Shown here: positions 17,326-27,072 of the stretch, in pieces | How positions within the stretch are numbered: the stretch's first letter is position 1 | Layout: every line of letters starts with the position of its first letter | Assembly: GCA_024698715.1 (NCBI GenBank) | Contig: JAILRA010000100.1 | Span: 36,629 to 100,628 of the forward strand | DNA length: 64,000 nucleotides | From: Lachnospiraceae bacterium | Lineage (GTDB): Bacteria; Bacillota; Clostridia; Lachnospirales; Lachnospiraceae | Direction of reading: 5' to 3' | Position numbers and translations under genes: made by a program | The notes under the pieces: model-generated | Seen by the model: only the letters and a program-made list of their open reading frames with translations | Told to the model about the DNA's origin: nothing | Database searches by the model: none

Positions 17326-18139
17326 AGAAGCGTATGAAAAAGGCAAAAACATGATCGTTTCGGAGGAGGCCGGCAGTGAAGCACTGCTTCTTCTCGAATA
17401 TCTTATGAATACCGAAAGGAACGATCTTTTTATACATCCCGACAGAATCCTTGATGAGACAAAGGAAAAGGAATACTTTGATCTGATCGAAAGAAGACAA
17501 AAAGGCGAACCCGTTCAGTATATTACCGGAAGAACTTTCTTTTACGGTCTGGAGTTTGTCTGTAACCGAAGTGTTCTGATCCCGAGATTCGATACGGAAA
17601 TACTGGTTGAAAGGATCATAAAGACAGCACCTTTTGGTCTGAAGCTTTTGGATCTTTGTACCGGAAGCGGCTGCATAGCGCTTGCTGTCAAAGATCAAAG
17701 AAAAGATCTGACTGTTGTCGGAAGCGATATAAGCAAAGAAGCTTTGGATACCGCAAAGGTAAACAGGGAAAAACTGAATCTGGATGCTGAATTTATCCAA
17801 AGCGATCTTTTTGAAAACATAAATGAAAAATTTGATATCATAGTATCCAATCCTCCCTATATCGAAAGAAAAGTGATCGAAGGACTCGAAGAGCAGGTTA
17901 AGGATTTTGAACCGAGAAGCGCCCTTGACGGCGGCGTGGACGGACTGGATTTTTATCGCAGGATCATAAAAGAGGCACCCCTGCATTTTGTAAATGACGG
18001 AAGAGTGATGTTCGAGATCGGATATGATCAGAAAGAGGGAGTGAGCCTTCTTCTTGAGGAGAACGGATACAAGGAAATAAATACGATAAAGGATTTAAAC
18101 GGCCTTGACAGAGTGGTTACGGCTGTTTATGAGAGATGA
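17315..18139 (+). CDS. prmC: Release factor glutamine methyltransferase PrmC
   Basis: 274 aa from the ATG at 17315, which overlaps the end of the DUF1385 gene by 11 bases. A longer frame starts at 17270 but runs into the previous gene. The SAM-binding motif (DLCTGSGCIALA) and the substrate motif NPPY are intact. It methylates the Gln of the GGQ motif in release factors; its target RF1 is encoded next, about 50 bases downstream. Confidence 0.95.
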   Translation: MTYKEAYEKGKNMIVSEEAGSEALLLLEYLMNTERNDLFIHPDRILDETKEKEYFDLIERRQKGEPVQYITGRTFFYGLEFVCNRSVLIPRFDTEILVERIIKTAPFGLKLLDLCTGSGCIALAVKDQRKDLTVVGSDISKEALDTAKVNREKLNLDAEFIQSDLFENINEKFDIIVSNPPYIERKVIEGLEEQVKDFEPRSALDGGVDGLDFYRRIIKEAPLHFVNDGRVMFEIGYDQKEGVSLLLEENGYKEINTIKDLNGLDRVVTAVYER

Positions 18140-18190
18140 TTGTTTCGGTGAATGAAGACATTTGCCGAATGAAGAAAGAACGGAGATATT

Positions 18191-19270
18191 ATGTTTGACA
18201 AACTTGAAGATTTACTTATCAGGTTCGAAGAACTTATGGGTGAACTCCAGTCACCCGGAGTGACTGACAATCAGACAAGATTCAGAGCTTTGATGAAAGA
18301 ACAGAGCGATCTTGCACCCATAGTCGATACCTATAAAGAATACAAAAAAGCAAATGATACAATTAAAGATTCACTTGAACTTCTTGAAGCTGAAAGCGAT
18401 GAAGAAATGCGTGAGATGCTCAAGGAAGAACTGAATGATGCGAGAAAAAGCGTGGAAGAGCTTGAGCAGAAACTTAAGATACTTCTTCTGCCCAAAGACC
18501 CCAACGATGATAAAAACGTTATCGTTGAGATAAGAGCCGGAGCGGGCGGAGACGAAGCTGCTCTTTTTGCCGCTGAAATGTACAGATTATATGTTCATTA
18601 TGCGGAAAGCCAGGGATGGAAGATTGAGACCGTGAATGTCGATGAGATCGGGATCGGCGGCATGAAAGAAGTCGAATTCATGATCACCGGCAACGGAGCA
18701 TATTCCAAACTCAAATACGAGTCGGGAGTTCACAGGGTTCAACGTGTACCGGAGACCGAATCGGGCGGAAGGATCCATACTTCCACGATAACGGTTGCGG
18801 TAATGCCCGAAGTGGAAGATGTTGAAGTAGAGATAAACGAAGCGGACATAAGAATAGATGTTATGCGTGCTTCGGGATGCGGCGGACAGTGCGTCAATAC
18901 CACCGACTCTGCCGTAAGACTTACTCATTATCCGACAGGCATAGTTATTTATTCCCAGACAGAGAAATCGCAGATTCAGAATAAAGCTAAGGCTTTTGCA
19001 CTTCTTCGTGCAAAATTATACGATCTGGAACAGCAGAAAGCACATGATGCCGAAGCCGAACTCAGAAAGAGCCAGATCGGTACGGGTGACAGATCCGAGA
19101 AGATCAGAACATACAATTTCCCTCAGGGAAGAGTTACTGACCACAGGATCAATCTGACACTGTACAAACTCGACAAAATTATGAACGGTGATATAAATGA
19201 GATCATCGAGGCCTGCATAGCAGCGGATCAGGCTGCAAAACTGCTTAAACTTAACGAACAGGAAGCGTGA
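18191..19270 (+). CDS. prfA: Peptide chain release factor 1
   Basis: 359 aa. The GGQ catalytic motif is near residue 231 and the stop-codon-reading tripeptide is PET (in RVPETES), the Bacillota form of the RF1 PxT motif, so it reads UAA and UAG. The GGQ is followed by Cys rather than His, which is common in Clostridia. It has a good GGAG ribosome site. It is placed after prmC and before a GGDEF gene 31 bases downstream, which is probably co-transcribed. Confidence 0.97.
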   Translation: MFDKLEDLLIRFEELMGELQSPGVTDNQTRFRALMKEQSDLAPIVDTYKEYKKANDTIKDSLELLEAESDEEMREMLKEELNDARKSVEELEQKLKILLLPKDPNDDKNVIVEIRAGAGGDEAALFAAEMYRLYVHYAESQGWKIETVNVDEIGIGGMKEVEFMITGNGAYSKLKYESGVHRVQRVPETESGGRIHTSTITVAVMPEVEDVEVEINEADIRIDVMRASGCGGQCVNTTDSAVRLTHYPTGIVIYSQTEKSQIQNKAKAFALLRAKLYDLEQQKAHDAEAELRKSQIGTGDRSEKIRTYNFPQGRVTDHRINLTLYKLDKIMNGDINEIIEACIAADQAAKLLKLNEQEA

Positions 19271-19301
19271 TTAAGGATGTATTGTTCAATGAGGTGGTTG
19301 A

Positions 19302-20246
19302 ATGATTAGTGAATCCATGGATTTAATGAACAGAATACCGGGTGCGTTTTTTGTTTTTGACAGACATACATACAAATTCGTTTTTGTGTCGGACGGCCTT
19401 TTGAATCTGTTTGGCCTTTCCGAAAAGGCATTCCTTGAAAAATATTACAATTCTTTTGAGATGTTTATGTACAAGGAAGACAGAAAACGCGTAAAGGAGC
19501 TGCTGGAAGGACAGTTTGATTTTGAGGATTACTGCGAAGCCAATTTCAGGGTTAAGAGTATTCTAGATGATGAAAAATTCATGATCTTTCAGGGAAGGCT
19601 CGTCGTTGAAAATGACGGCAGCGAAAATGTTTACGGACTGCTCTTTGACGTGACTGAGATGGTTGTTTCCCAACAGGAGATCAACCGCATGAATCAGGAG
19701 TTATACAATAAGACGGCGGAAGAACACAATCGTCATCTTCAGATAAGCAATCGTGCCAGAATGGACAGCCTGACCGGCATACTGAATAAAGCTACCGTAA
19801 CCGATACCATTATCGATTATCTTAAGGAAAGCGAACCGGATCAGATCCACGCACTTCTTATGATCGACTGTGATAATTTCAAGAAAGTCAACGATAATTT
19901 CGGTCATGCGGTCGGCGACGAAGTTATAAAATACTTCGCTTCGGTACTTAAAAGAACTTTCCGTGACAGTGATGTCAAGGGAAGATTCGGCGGTGACGAA
20001 TTCATGGTATTCATGAAGAATACGACCAAGGAAGCCACAATCTTAAGAGCTACGCAGTTAAATGAAGCCATCAAGAAACCATATCTTAAAGACGGAAAAG
20101 AAATAAAGATCTCATGCTCGATAGGAGTAGCATATTATCCGAAGGACGGAAATTCTTTCGAGAATCTTTTCGAAGCTGCGGATGATGCTCTGTACAAAGC
20201 AAAATCTGCCGGAAAAGACAGATTTTATGTATACACCAAAGACTGA
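19302..20246 (+). CDS. PAS-GGDEF diguanylate cyclase with I-site
   Basis: 314 aa. An N-terminal PAS domain (about 8-120), a short coiled linker (125-150) and a GGDEF domain with intact GGDEF near residue 230. RDSD sits five residues before it, matching the inhibitory RxxD I-site, so c-di-GMP feedback is expected, unlike the cyclase at 2560. It is soluble. Start ATG is preceded by GAGGTGG. The gene probably rides on the prfA transcript and its terminator lies inside the convergent araC-type gene. Confidence 0.9.
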   Translation: MISESMDLMNRIPGAFFVFDRHTYKFVFVSDGLLNLFGLSEKAFLEKYYNSFEMFMYKEDRKRVKELLEGQFDFEDYCEANFRVKSILDDEKFMIFQGRLVVENDGSENVYGLLFDVTEMVVSQQEINRMNQELYNKTAEEHNRHLQISNRARMDSLTGILNKATVTDTIIDYLKESEPDQIHALLMIDCDNFKKVNDNFGHAVGDEVIKYFASVLKRTFRDSDVKGRFGGDEFMVFMKNTTKEATILRATQLNEAIKKPYLKDGKEIKISCSIGVAYYPKDGNSFENLFEAADDALYKAKSAGKDRFYVYTKD

Positions 20247-20248
20247 TA

Positions 20249-21217
20249 TCAGAAATGAGAAAAAGACATGCCGAACGGAGAGAGCTTATCTCTTCGTTCG
20301 CTTTTTGATTGTTTGCGAAATTCAGTAGGAGTACATCCCACATATTCTTTAAAAAGCTTGTTAAAATAACTGGCGCTGTTAAAGCCGACGCTTCCGGCGA
20401 GATACGATATTGACTCGTCGTTTCTCTGGCTTTTGATCATGATGTCACAGGCTTTAAGGATCCTGTACCTTATAAGATACTCAAAAGGAGTCTGGTTGAT
20501 GGTACGTTTAAAAAGCCTGCAGCATTCGCTTTTTGAAATATGTATGCTCTCGGCGATATCGTCGAGAGAGATGTTTTCGAAATAGTTATCCTGAATAAAG
20601 GTTATGGCATCCTTTATTCTTTCTTCATCGGCACTTGATTTTTCTTCGTGGATTTCCTTCTTTTTGATGTAATCTTTGTGAGGGAGATCTTTAATCAGCA
20701 AAAGCCAGAGCTGATAAAGAACGGATTTTGTCAAAAGTTCGTAACCGTATTCCCTGTTTAAGTTGTAATCCACAATGTCTTCGATATAGGAAAAAACTGC
20801 TTTGCCTATTCTGTCCGAGGGATTGACAGGGATATATTTATCCGAACCGGCCAAAAACGGATTAAGGTATGTGATACTCATCGAAGAATCGGGATCGGAA
20901 AAAAGAATGGTTCCCGAAAATATGATCGAAATGATGGAACAGTTGCCGTTTTCGGATTTGATCGAGTGGGCAACATTGCTTTTGATTATGATCGCACTCG
21001 AACGGGGTACTCTGACGACATCCGAACCGAATGTGTAAAGGGCATTTCCTTCCCGTATGAGGTCTATTTCAAATTCCTCGTGCCAGTGCCAGGGAACATT
21101 GTTCATGAAATACTCATCTGGCTTGACAAAGTAAACAGCCAACGGATAGTCGCTGTTTATATGTTCGTAAATCTCTTTGAAATTATCCTTTGCAATCGTT
21201 TTGCGGGAGTTATCCAT
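20249..21217 (-). CDS. AraC-family transcriptional regulator
   Basis: 322 aa from the ATG at 21217; a GTG at 21226 is also possible. There is an N-terminal cupin-like sensor domain (WHWHEEFEI near residue 45, typical of sugar-responsive members) and a C-terminal double helix-turn-helix (about 200-300, with the SVGFNSASYFNKLFKEYVGCTPTEFR-type pattern split over two helices). It is a likely activator of sugar uptake genes, but no sugar operon is nearby. Its stop is 2 bases from that of the convergent GGDEF gene. Confidence 0.9.
   Translation of the reverse strand: MDNSRKTIAKDNFKEIYEHINSDYPLAVYFVKPDEYFMNNVPWHWHEEFEIDLIREGNALYTFGSDVVRVPRSSAIIIKSNVAHSIKSENGNCSIISIIFSGTILFSDPDSSMSITYLNPFLAGSDKYIPVNPSDRIGKAVFSYIEDIVDYNLNREYGYELLTKSVLYQLWLLLIKDLPHKDYIKKKEIHEEKSSADEERIKDAITFIQDNYFENISLDDIAESIHISKSECCRLFKRTINQTPFEYLIRYRILKACDIMIKSQRNDESISYLAGSVGFNSASYFNKLFKEYVGCTPTEFRKQSKSERRDKLSPFGMSFSHF
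20272..20306 (+). terminator. Terminator of the GGDEF gene, inside the araC-type coding region
   Basis: CGAACGGAGAGA at 20272-20283 pairs with TCTCTTCGTTCG at 20289-20300 (one G-U), 5-nt loop, then CTTTTTG. It falls inside the 3' end of the opposing AraC gene. Confidence 0.75.
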
Positions 21218-21325
21218 ACTGTTCACCGAAACCAGACGACGAGTTAATCGTGTCCGGACTGCTTACGCCTTTAATACTTAATAATCATAACATATTTTCC
21301 ATACGAAAAAAATGCTTTAAATTGC

Positions 21326-21354
21326 TTGACTTTTAATATATGAGTTGTTAACAT
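21326..21354 (+). promoter_or_regulatory. Promoter of the rimP-nusA-infB operon
   Basis: TTGACT at 21326-21331, 17-base spacer, TAACAT at 21349-21354. Confidence 0.5.
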
Positions 21355-21380
21355 TGATATTGCATAAATGTGATTACTGA

Positions 21381-21409
21381 AGTGGGTTGACAAAGCCCAC
21401 TTTCTTTTA
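21381..21409 (+). promoter_or_regulatory. Leader hairpin (attenuator-like) before rimP
   Basis: AGTGGGTT at 21381-21388 pairs with AGCCCACT at 21394-21401 (one G-U), 5-nt loop, then TTCTTTTA. Weak terminators in this leader allow NusA to limit its own operon in B. subtilis; the same use is inferred here. Confidence 0.6.
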
Positions 21410-21435
21410 TGCACAGGGAGGTTAGGTGAGTGGAT

Positions 21436-21900
21436 ATGGGAAAACACGAAGATTACGAAATCAAAACCAAAGAACTGATCCTGCCCGTTCTTAAGGAGGC
21501 CGGAGTCGAACTTTATGACATCGATTTCGAAAAGGAAGGCAGCGACTGGTATCTCAGAGTATATATTGACAAAGAAGGCGGAGTCGATATTAACGACTGC
21601 GAAAAGGTGTCCAGAAGTTTTAATGAGATTCTCGACAGGGAAGATTACATCGATGAAACCTATATTTTCGAAGTATCTTCGCCGGGACTCGGAAGACAGC
21701 TTAAGAAGGACATTCATTTTGAAAAGTCACTCGGTATGCAGGTGGATGTAAAGACCTACAAGCCGATAGACAAATGCAAGGAATTCACCGGAATTCTGAA
21801 AGCTTTCGATCAAAACACGGTAACGGTTACCGTTAAAGATACAGATATGATTTTTAACAGAAAAGATATAGCTATTATCAGATTGTCACTCGATTTTTAA
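21436..21900 (+). CDS. rimP: Ribosome maturation factor RimP
   Basis: 154 aa from the ATG at 21436 (AGGTGAG five bases upstream); a GTG at 21430 with GGGAGG at good spacing is also possible. N-terminal alpha/beta domain (DIDFEKEG...WYLRVYIDKEGGV) and C-terminal SH3-like domain are typical. It assists 30S subunit assembly. First gene of a tightly packed operon; nusA begins 12 bases later. Confidence 0.95.
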   Translation: MGKHEDYEIKTKELILPVLKEAGVELYDIDFEKEGSDWYLRVYIDKEGGVDINDCEKVSRSFNEILDREDYIDETYIFEVSSPGLGRQLKKDIHFEKSLGMQVDVKTYKPIDKCKEFTGILKAFDQNTVTVTVKDTDMIFNRKDIAIIRLSLDF

Positions 21901-21912
21901 GGAGGAAATATT

Positions 21913-23130
21913 ATGGCAAAGGAAAATAAGGTTAAAGACAGCGAAGAGCTTTTAAGAGCGATATCCGAGCTTGAAAAAGAAAAAGAGATCAGCAAAGATA
22001 CACTTTTTGAAGCAATTGAGAATTCACTTAAAAAGGCTGCCAAGGAACATTTCGGCAACGATGAAAACTGTATCGTTGAAATGGACAGAGAGACCGGCGA
22101 ATATCATCTTTATCAGGAAAAAACCGTAGTGGAAAACGAAGAGGATATCACTGATCCCGTTACCGAGGTTTCACTTGAGGAAGCAAAGAAGGTGGCTAAA
22201 AAAGCAGCTGTCGGCGATGTCGTAAGATTTGAACTTCAGTCAAAAGAGTTCGGCCGAATCGCAACACAGCATGCAAAGAGCGTTATTCTTCAGAAGATTC
22301 GCGAAGAAGAAAGAAATGTTGTTTTTGACCAGTATTATTCCAAGCAGAACAATATAGTAGTCGGTGTGGTTCAAAGATATGTCGGAAAGAATATTTCCAT
22401 TAACCTCGGAAAAGCCGATGCAATGCTTAACGAGCCCGAGCAGGTTAAGGGAGAGCATTTCCGTCCAACCGACAGAATCAAAGTATATATCACGGAAGTT
22501 AAAAATACACCCAAGGGACCCAGGATCCTTGTATCACGTACACATCCCGGATTTGTTAAAAGACTTTTCGAAGCAGAAGTATCTGAGATCAAAGAAGGTA
22601 TTGTAGAGATTAAGGGAATCGCAAGAGAACCGGGCAGCCGTACGAAAATGTCCGTATGGTCAAAAGATGAGAACGTGGATCCCGTAGGTGCATGTGTAGG
22701 TCTCAACGGTGCCAGAGTAAATGCTATCGTAGATGAACTCGGCGGAGAAAAGATCGACATCATCAACTGGAGTCCCGATGCAAACGAGCTGATTCAGAAT
22801 GCTCTTTCACCCGCACAGGTAATCGCCGTAGCGGTAAATGAAGAAGACGCAAAGAACAAGGAAGCGATGGTTATCGTACCCGATACACAGCTTTCGCTTG
22901 CAATCGGTAAAGAAGGACAGAATGCACGTCTTGCCGCCAAACTTACGGGATTTAAGATCGATATCAAGTCCGAATCACAGGCAAGAGAAGAATTCGGCTT
23001 CTCTACTGACAACGAAGAATTTGAATATGATGATGAGTATACGGCAGAAAACTATCAGGATGCTGACGGAAACGAATATGCCGAAGAATATACGCAGGAA
23101 GTTGAAAGTGAAGTAAATGATGCAGAATAA
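21913..23130 (+). CDS. nusA: Transcription factor NusA
   Basis: 405 aa: RNA-polymerase-binding N-terminal domain (about 1-130), S1 domain (about 135-205), two KH domains (about 210-360; GLNGARVNAIVDELGGEKIDI and later AIGKEGQNARLAA carry GxxG loops), then a short acidic Tyr-rich tail. No C-terminal AR repeats, as usual in Bacillota. It promotes pausing and intrinsic termination. An AAGGAGGA site precedes the ATG. The last 14 bases overlap rnpM. Confidence 0.97.
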   Translation: MAKENKVKDSEELLRAISELEKEKEISKDTLFEAIENSLKKAAKEHFGNDENCIVEMDRETGEYHLYQEKTVVENEEDITDPVTEVSLEEAKKVAKKAAVGDVVRFELQSKEFGRIATQHAKSVILQKIREEERNVVFDQYYSKQNNIVVGVVQRYVGKNISINLGKADAMLNEPEQVKGEHFRPTDRIKVYITEVKNTPKGPRILVSRTHPGFVKRLFEAEVSEIKEGIVEIKGIAREPGSRTKMSVWSKDENVDPVGACVGLNGARVNAIVDELGGEKIDIINWSPDANELIQNALSPAQVIAVAVNEEDAKNKEAMVIVPDTQLSLAIGKEGQNARLAAKLTGFKIDIKSESQAREEFGFSTDNEEFEYDDEYTAENYQDADGNEYAEEYTQEVESEVNDAE

Positions 23131-23386
23131 AAGAATTCCATTAAGGACATGCGTATCATGCAGGGAAAACAAAGACAAGAGAGAACTTTTAAGGATTGTC
23201 AGAACTCCCGAAGGCGAAGTGATCACGGATGAAACCGGCAGAGCCAACGGCAGGGGTGCATATGTCTGCAAGAACAGGGAATGTTTTGAAAAACTCATGA
23301 AGAATCATGCTTTGGACAAAGCATTCAAAATGCAGGTTCCGAATTCATTTTTCGAAACCGCGATCGAGGAGTTGTTTGGTGAATAA
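23117..23386 (+). CDS. rnpM: RNase P modulator RnpM (YlxR, DUF448)
   Basis: 89 aa. The RTCVSCRENKDKREL and GRANGRGAYVC motifs define the YlxR family. YlxR proteins bind RNase P RNA and were renamed RnpM. It overlaps nusA at its start and ylxQ at its end, so translation is coupled. Confidence 0.93.
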   Translation: MMQNKRIPLRTCVSCRENKDKRELLRIVRTPEGEVITDETGRANGRGAYVCKNRECFEKLMKNHALDKAFKMQVPNSFFETAIEELFGE

Positions 23387-23726
23387 TGATAAAGTTCTGT
23401 CTCTTATGGGGCTTGCGAAAAAAGCGGGCAAACTTAAGAGCGGAGAATATTGTGTCGAGAATGAAATAAAAAAAGGCAAAGCCGTACTGGTGATCGTTGC
23501 ACTCGATGCGTCCGAGAACACAAAAAAGAAGTACTCGGATATGTGTGCATACAGAAAAGTTCCGATCTGTTTCTGGTCCGAAAAGGAAAAAATCGGAAAT
23601 ATCCTCGGAAACGGGGAAAGGGCGGCAGCAGTTTTGTCTGATGAAGGTTTTGCAAAAGGAATAATGAGTGAGATCGAAAGACAAAACAATCAGAGTAATA
23701 AACCGGATTCGGAGGTGGTTGAATGA
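23379..23726 (+). CDS. ylxQ: L7Ae-family RNA-binding protein YlxQ
   Basis: 115 aa. The GTG start at 23379 is set by GAGGAG seven bases upstream, overlapping rnpM by 8 bases; a longer frame to 23307 is spurious. The L7Ae/L30e fold is shown by [21 protein letters not shown] and [11 protein letters not shown]. It is likely to bind kink-turn RNA. The end overlaps infB by 4 bases (ATGA). Confidence 0.9.
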   Translation: MNNDKVLSLMGLAKKAGKLKSGEYCVENEIKKGKAVLVIVALDASENTKKKYSDMCAYRKVPICFWSEKEKIGNILGNGERAAAVLSDEGFAKGIMSEIERQNNQSNKPDSEVVE

Positions 23727-26587
23727 AGATAAGTGAATTAAGCAAGGAATTAGGTGTTGCGAGCAAGGAATTGATCGTGCTTGCCAACGAAAACGGTATA
23801 GAATGCAAAGCCGCTACCAAAAATCTGTCTGACGATGAAGTTAAAACCGTAAAGGATGCTTTTGCGAAAGCAAACGGCAAAGGGACAGAAGAAAAGGCTG
23901 CGGAAAAAGAAAAACCCGTCTCTGTATCCGAAGTTAAGGAACCTGTAAAGAGCGCGGAAAAAGAAGAAAAGAAAGAGAAAAAGGCAGAGGTTAAACCTGA
24001 GAATAAGCCTGTGGCAAAAGCTGAGCCTAAAAACGACAAGAACAATGAGGTTAAAAAATCTCCGAAGTTTAACTTTAAGATCAATCCTCAGTTTGTCAGC
24101 GGCAATTCCACATCACAAGCACCCAAAAAGCCCAATCAGAATCAGGGAATGCAGCAGGGAAGAAATACACAGCAGAGACCTGCTCCGATGCCTACAAGAC
24201 TTATTAAACCGACTACACCTCCTTCAGGAGCTCCTTCGGTAAATTTTGTTCCCGAACATTCCGTTAAAACCTCCAAACCGAGCGAGAATGTCAAGGATAC
24301 AAAGGAAACCGTTGTAAACAAAGAGCCGGAAAAAGTTCAGACAACCGCTTCGGAAGTTAAGGCAAACGTTAACGAAAACAATAACAATGCCGTAAGAAAG
24401 AATCAGGATTATACCTCTAACACTCAGAACCAGGACAACAGAAACAACAGGAATCAGAGACCGCAGAGAGATAATCGCGATTTTAAGAAAAACGACGGTC
24501 AGGGATTTAAGAAGAATCCTCAAAACGGTCCTTTTGCTCAAAAAGGCGACAATGCTTCACAGGGAAGATTCCCTGCAAAGAACAATAATGCCAAGTTCGA
24601 TCAGGGCAGTTCGGCTGCACCTGCTCCGGGTGATAAGAGAAAAGACGATAAGAGAAGATCTTCTCAGGAAAAAGATAAAAAGAAAAACAATTACGATGAC
24701 AGATACGAGGACGGAATGGGCCAGAAGGGCAAGGCATTAAAGCCCGGCGCGTTCATTAAGCCCGAAAAGAAAGTTGAAAAAGTCGAAGAAGACATCAAGG
24801 TTCTTACATTACCCGAAGTACTTACCATAAGAGACCTTGCAGACAAGATGAAACTTCAGCCTTCGACGATCGTTAAGAAGCTTTTCCTTGCAGGCGAGAT
24901 TGTTACGGTTAACACGGAGATCTCTTTTGAAAAAGCCGAAGAGATCGCAATGGAATACGATATTCTCTGTGAAAAGGAAGAGAAGGTAGACGTTATCGAA
25001 GAACTTCTTAAGGAAGAAGATGAGAACGAAGACAAGCTCGTTGAGAGACCTCCCGTTATCTGCGTAATGGGACATGTTGACCATGGTAAAACATCACTTC
25101 TCGATGCCATCAGAAATACTCACGTCATCGATCGTGAAGCAGGCGGTATCACACAGCATATCGGTGCTTATCAGGTTAAGATCAACGACAAGAACATTAC
25201 ATTCCTCGATACACCCGGTCATGAAGCGTTCACGGCCATGCGTATGAGAGGTGCTACAAGTACCGATATCGCGGTACTCGTTGTAGCAGCCGATGACGGT
25301 GTAATGCCTCAGACTGTAGAAGCCATAAGCCATGCAAAGGCAGCAGGCGTGCCCATCATCGTAGCAGTTAACAAAGTAGATAAGATCGGTTATGATTTTG
25401 AAGATAAAACAAAGGATATGGTTTCATATCCCCAGATATCACAGCTTATGACCGAACTTGCAACGGATCATGAACTCAATCCCGAAGTCTGGGGTGGTGA
25501 TACGATCTACGTTCCCGTTTCCGCAAAGAAAGGACTCGGTATTGACAACCTGCTTGAAAACATCCTTATTTCCGCGGAAATACTTGAACTTAAGTCCAAT
25601 CCCAACAGAAAGGCAAGAGGTCTTGTTATCGAAGCCAAACTTGAAAAAGGAAGAGGACCTGTTGCTACCGTTCTTGTACAGAAAGGTACACTTAAAGTCG
25701 GTGATTTCATTTCCGCAGGTGAAGCTCACGGCAAGGTAAGAGCAATGATCAACGACAAGAAGGAAAACGTTAAGGTTGCTACTCCTTCCACACCCGTTGA
25801 GATACTCGGTCTTAACCAGGCTCCTTCGGCAGGTGACGTATTCATAGCTCATGAAAACGATAAGGAAGCTAAACACTTCGCAGATACATTCATTGCAGAA
25901 CACAAGATCAAGAAGATCGAAGACACCAAGAGCAAGATGAGTCTTGACGATGTCTTCACTAAGATCAAAGAGGATAATTTAAAGAGCCTTAACATTATCG
26001 TTAAAGCCGACGTTCAGGGATCGGTTGAAGCGGTAAGACAGAGCCTTGAAAAGATATCCAATGAAGAAGTTGTCGTTAAGGTCATTCACGGCGGCGTAGG
26101 TGCGATCAACGAATCCGACGTTACTCTTGCTTCCGCTTCGGATGCTATCATCATCGGATTTAACGTTCGTATCGATAACCAGGCAAAGGATACGGCTGAC
26201 AGAGAAGGCGTGGATGTACGTCTCTACAGCGTGATCTACAACGCAATCGAAGATGTAGAAGCAGCCATGAAGGGACTTCTCGAGCCGATATTCGAAGAGA
26301 AGGTCATCGGTCACTGCGAAGTAAGACAGATATTCAAGGCAAACGCTATCGGAAACATTGCAGGTTCTTATGTGCTTGACGGTATCGTTAAGAGAGGATG
26401 CAGTGTAAGAATTTCAAGAGAGGGCGAGCAGATCTTCGAAGGAAAACTCGCATCCTTAAAGAGATTCAAGGACGATGTCAAGGAAGTTAAATCGGGCTTC
26501 GAATGCGGTCTTGTATTTGAAGGCTTTAACGGAATTCAGGAACTTGATATAGTTGAAGCGTATGAAATGGTAGAGGTACCCAGATAA
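23723..26587 (+). CDS. infB: Translation initiation factor IF-2
   Basis: 954 aa. A short IF2-N helix (about 1-55), then a long disordered Lys/Asn/Gln/Pro-rich stretch (about 55-345), a second IF2-N module (about 360-420), and the GTPase core: G1 GHVDHGKT (about 450), G3 DTPGHEAF, G4 NKVDK. A longer-than-usual loop after NKVDK carries about 20 extra residues before WGGDT. C-terminal domains bind fMet-tRNA. It brings initiator tRNA to the 30S subunit. RbfA begins on the last base of its stop codon. Confidence 0.97.
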   Translation: MKISELSKELGVASKELIVLANENGIECKAATKNLSDDEVKTVKDAFAKANGKGTEEKAAEKEKPVSVSEVKEPVKSAEKEEKKEKKAEVKPENKPVAKAEPKNDKNNEVKKSPKFNFKINPQFVSGNSTSQAPKKPNQNQGMQQGRNTQQRPAPMPTRLIKPTTPPSGAPSVNFVPEHSVKTSKPSENVKDTKETVVNKEPEKVQTTASEVKANVNENNNNAVRKNQDYTSNTQNQDNRNNRNQRPQRDNRDFKKNDGQGFKKNPQNGPFAQKGDNASQGRFPAKNNNAKFDQGSSAAPAPGDKRKDDKRRSSQEKDKKKNNYDDRYEDGMGQKGKALKPGAFIKPEKKVEKVEEDIKVLTLPEVLTIRDLADKMKLQPSTIVKKLFLAGEIVTVNTEISFEKAEEIAMEYDILCEKEEKVDVIEELLKEEDENEDKLVERPPVICVMGHVDHGKTSLLDAIRNTHVIDREAGGITQHIGAYQVKINDKNITFLDTPGHEAFTAMRMRGATSTDIAVLVVAADDGVMPQTVEAISHAKAAGVPIIVAVNKVDKIGYDFEDKTKDMVSYPQISQLMTELATDHELNPEVWGGDTIYVPVSAKKGLGIDNLLENILISAEILELKSNPNRKARGLVIEAKLEKGRGPVATVLVQKGTLKVGDFISAGEAHGKVRAMINDKKENVKVATPSTPVEILGLNQAPSAGDVFIAHENDKEAKHFADTFIAEHKIKKIEDTKSKMSLDDVFTKIKEDNLKSLNIIVKADVQGSVEAVRQSLEKISNEEVVVKVIHGGVGAINESDVTLASASDAIIIGFNVRIDNQAKDTADREGVDVRLYSVIYNAIEDVEAAMKGLLEPIFEEKVIGHCEVRQIFKANAIGNIAGSYVLDGIVKRGCSVRISREGEQIFEGKLASLKRFKDDVKEVKSGFECGLVFEGFNGIQELDIVEAYEMVEVPR

Positions 26588-27000
26588 TGAGAAAAGGAAG
26601 TATTAAGAACGTAAGAATCAATTCCGAAGTTCAGAAAGAGCTTTCACAGATCATTGCTTATGAAGTAAAAGATCCCAGAATAAATCCTTTTACCAGCGTA
26701 ATGGATGTTTATGTCGCTCCCGATCTTAAGACATGCAAGGTTTATGTGTCCGTAATGGGAAGCGATGAAGAAAAAGAAAACACCATGACGGGTTTAAACA
26801 GCGCGAAGGGAATGATCAGGTCTCTTCTGGCAAAAAGAATGAATATGCGGAATACACCCGAGATCACATTCATTCTTGACGAATCGGTTGAAAAGGGAAT
26901 TGAAATGATGAAATTCATCGACGAGGTAAATGCTCCTCTTCATGAAAGAGAGAAGAATGAGCAGGCCGATGAAAATGATTCTTCAAAAGAAGATGAATAA
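26587..27000 (+). CDS. rbfA: Ribosome-binding factor A
   Basis: 137 aa KH-like fold; VYVAPDLKTCKVYVSV and EITFILDESVEKG are family segments. A Glu/Asp-rich tail of about 20 residues follows. It acts in late 30S maturation. It starts 1 base inside the infB stop. Confidence 0.95.
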   Translation: MRKGSIKNVRINSEVQKELSQIIAYEVKDPRINPFTSVMDVYVAPDLKTCKVYVSVMGSDEEKENTMTGLNSAKGMIRSLLAKRMNMRNTPEITFILDESVEKGIEMMKFIDEVNAPLHEREKNEQADENDSSKEDE

Positions 27001-27019
27001 GTTATTTCAAAAGGTTTCT

Positions 27020-27048
27020 TTGAACGGCGGATTTTCCGCTGATAAAAT
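27020..27048 (+). promoter_or_regulatory. Candidate internal promoter before nrnA
   Basis: TTGAAC at 27020-27025, 17-base spacer, TAAAAT at 27043-27048. The spacer contains the palindrome GCGGA-TTT-TCCGC. Confidence 0.4.
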
Positions 27049-27072
27049 CAAATAATAAACATTCAGAGGGTT

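Noticed and set aside
17291..17986. 231-residue minus-strand frame opposite prmC
   Set aside because: Shadow of a clear PrmC gene with intact NPPY; no start signals.
18881..18900. Cys after the GGQ motif of RF1 as a possible oddity
   Set aside because: I recall GGQC as frequent in clostridial RF1; the GGQ itself is intact.
23434..24084. 216-residue minus-strand frame opposite ylxQ/infB
   Set aside because: Shadow frame, Phe/Ser-rich; the plus-strand genes are certain.
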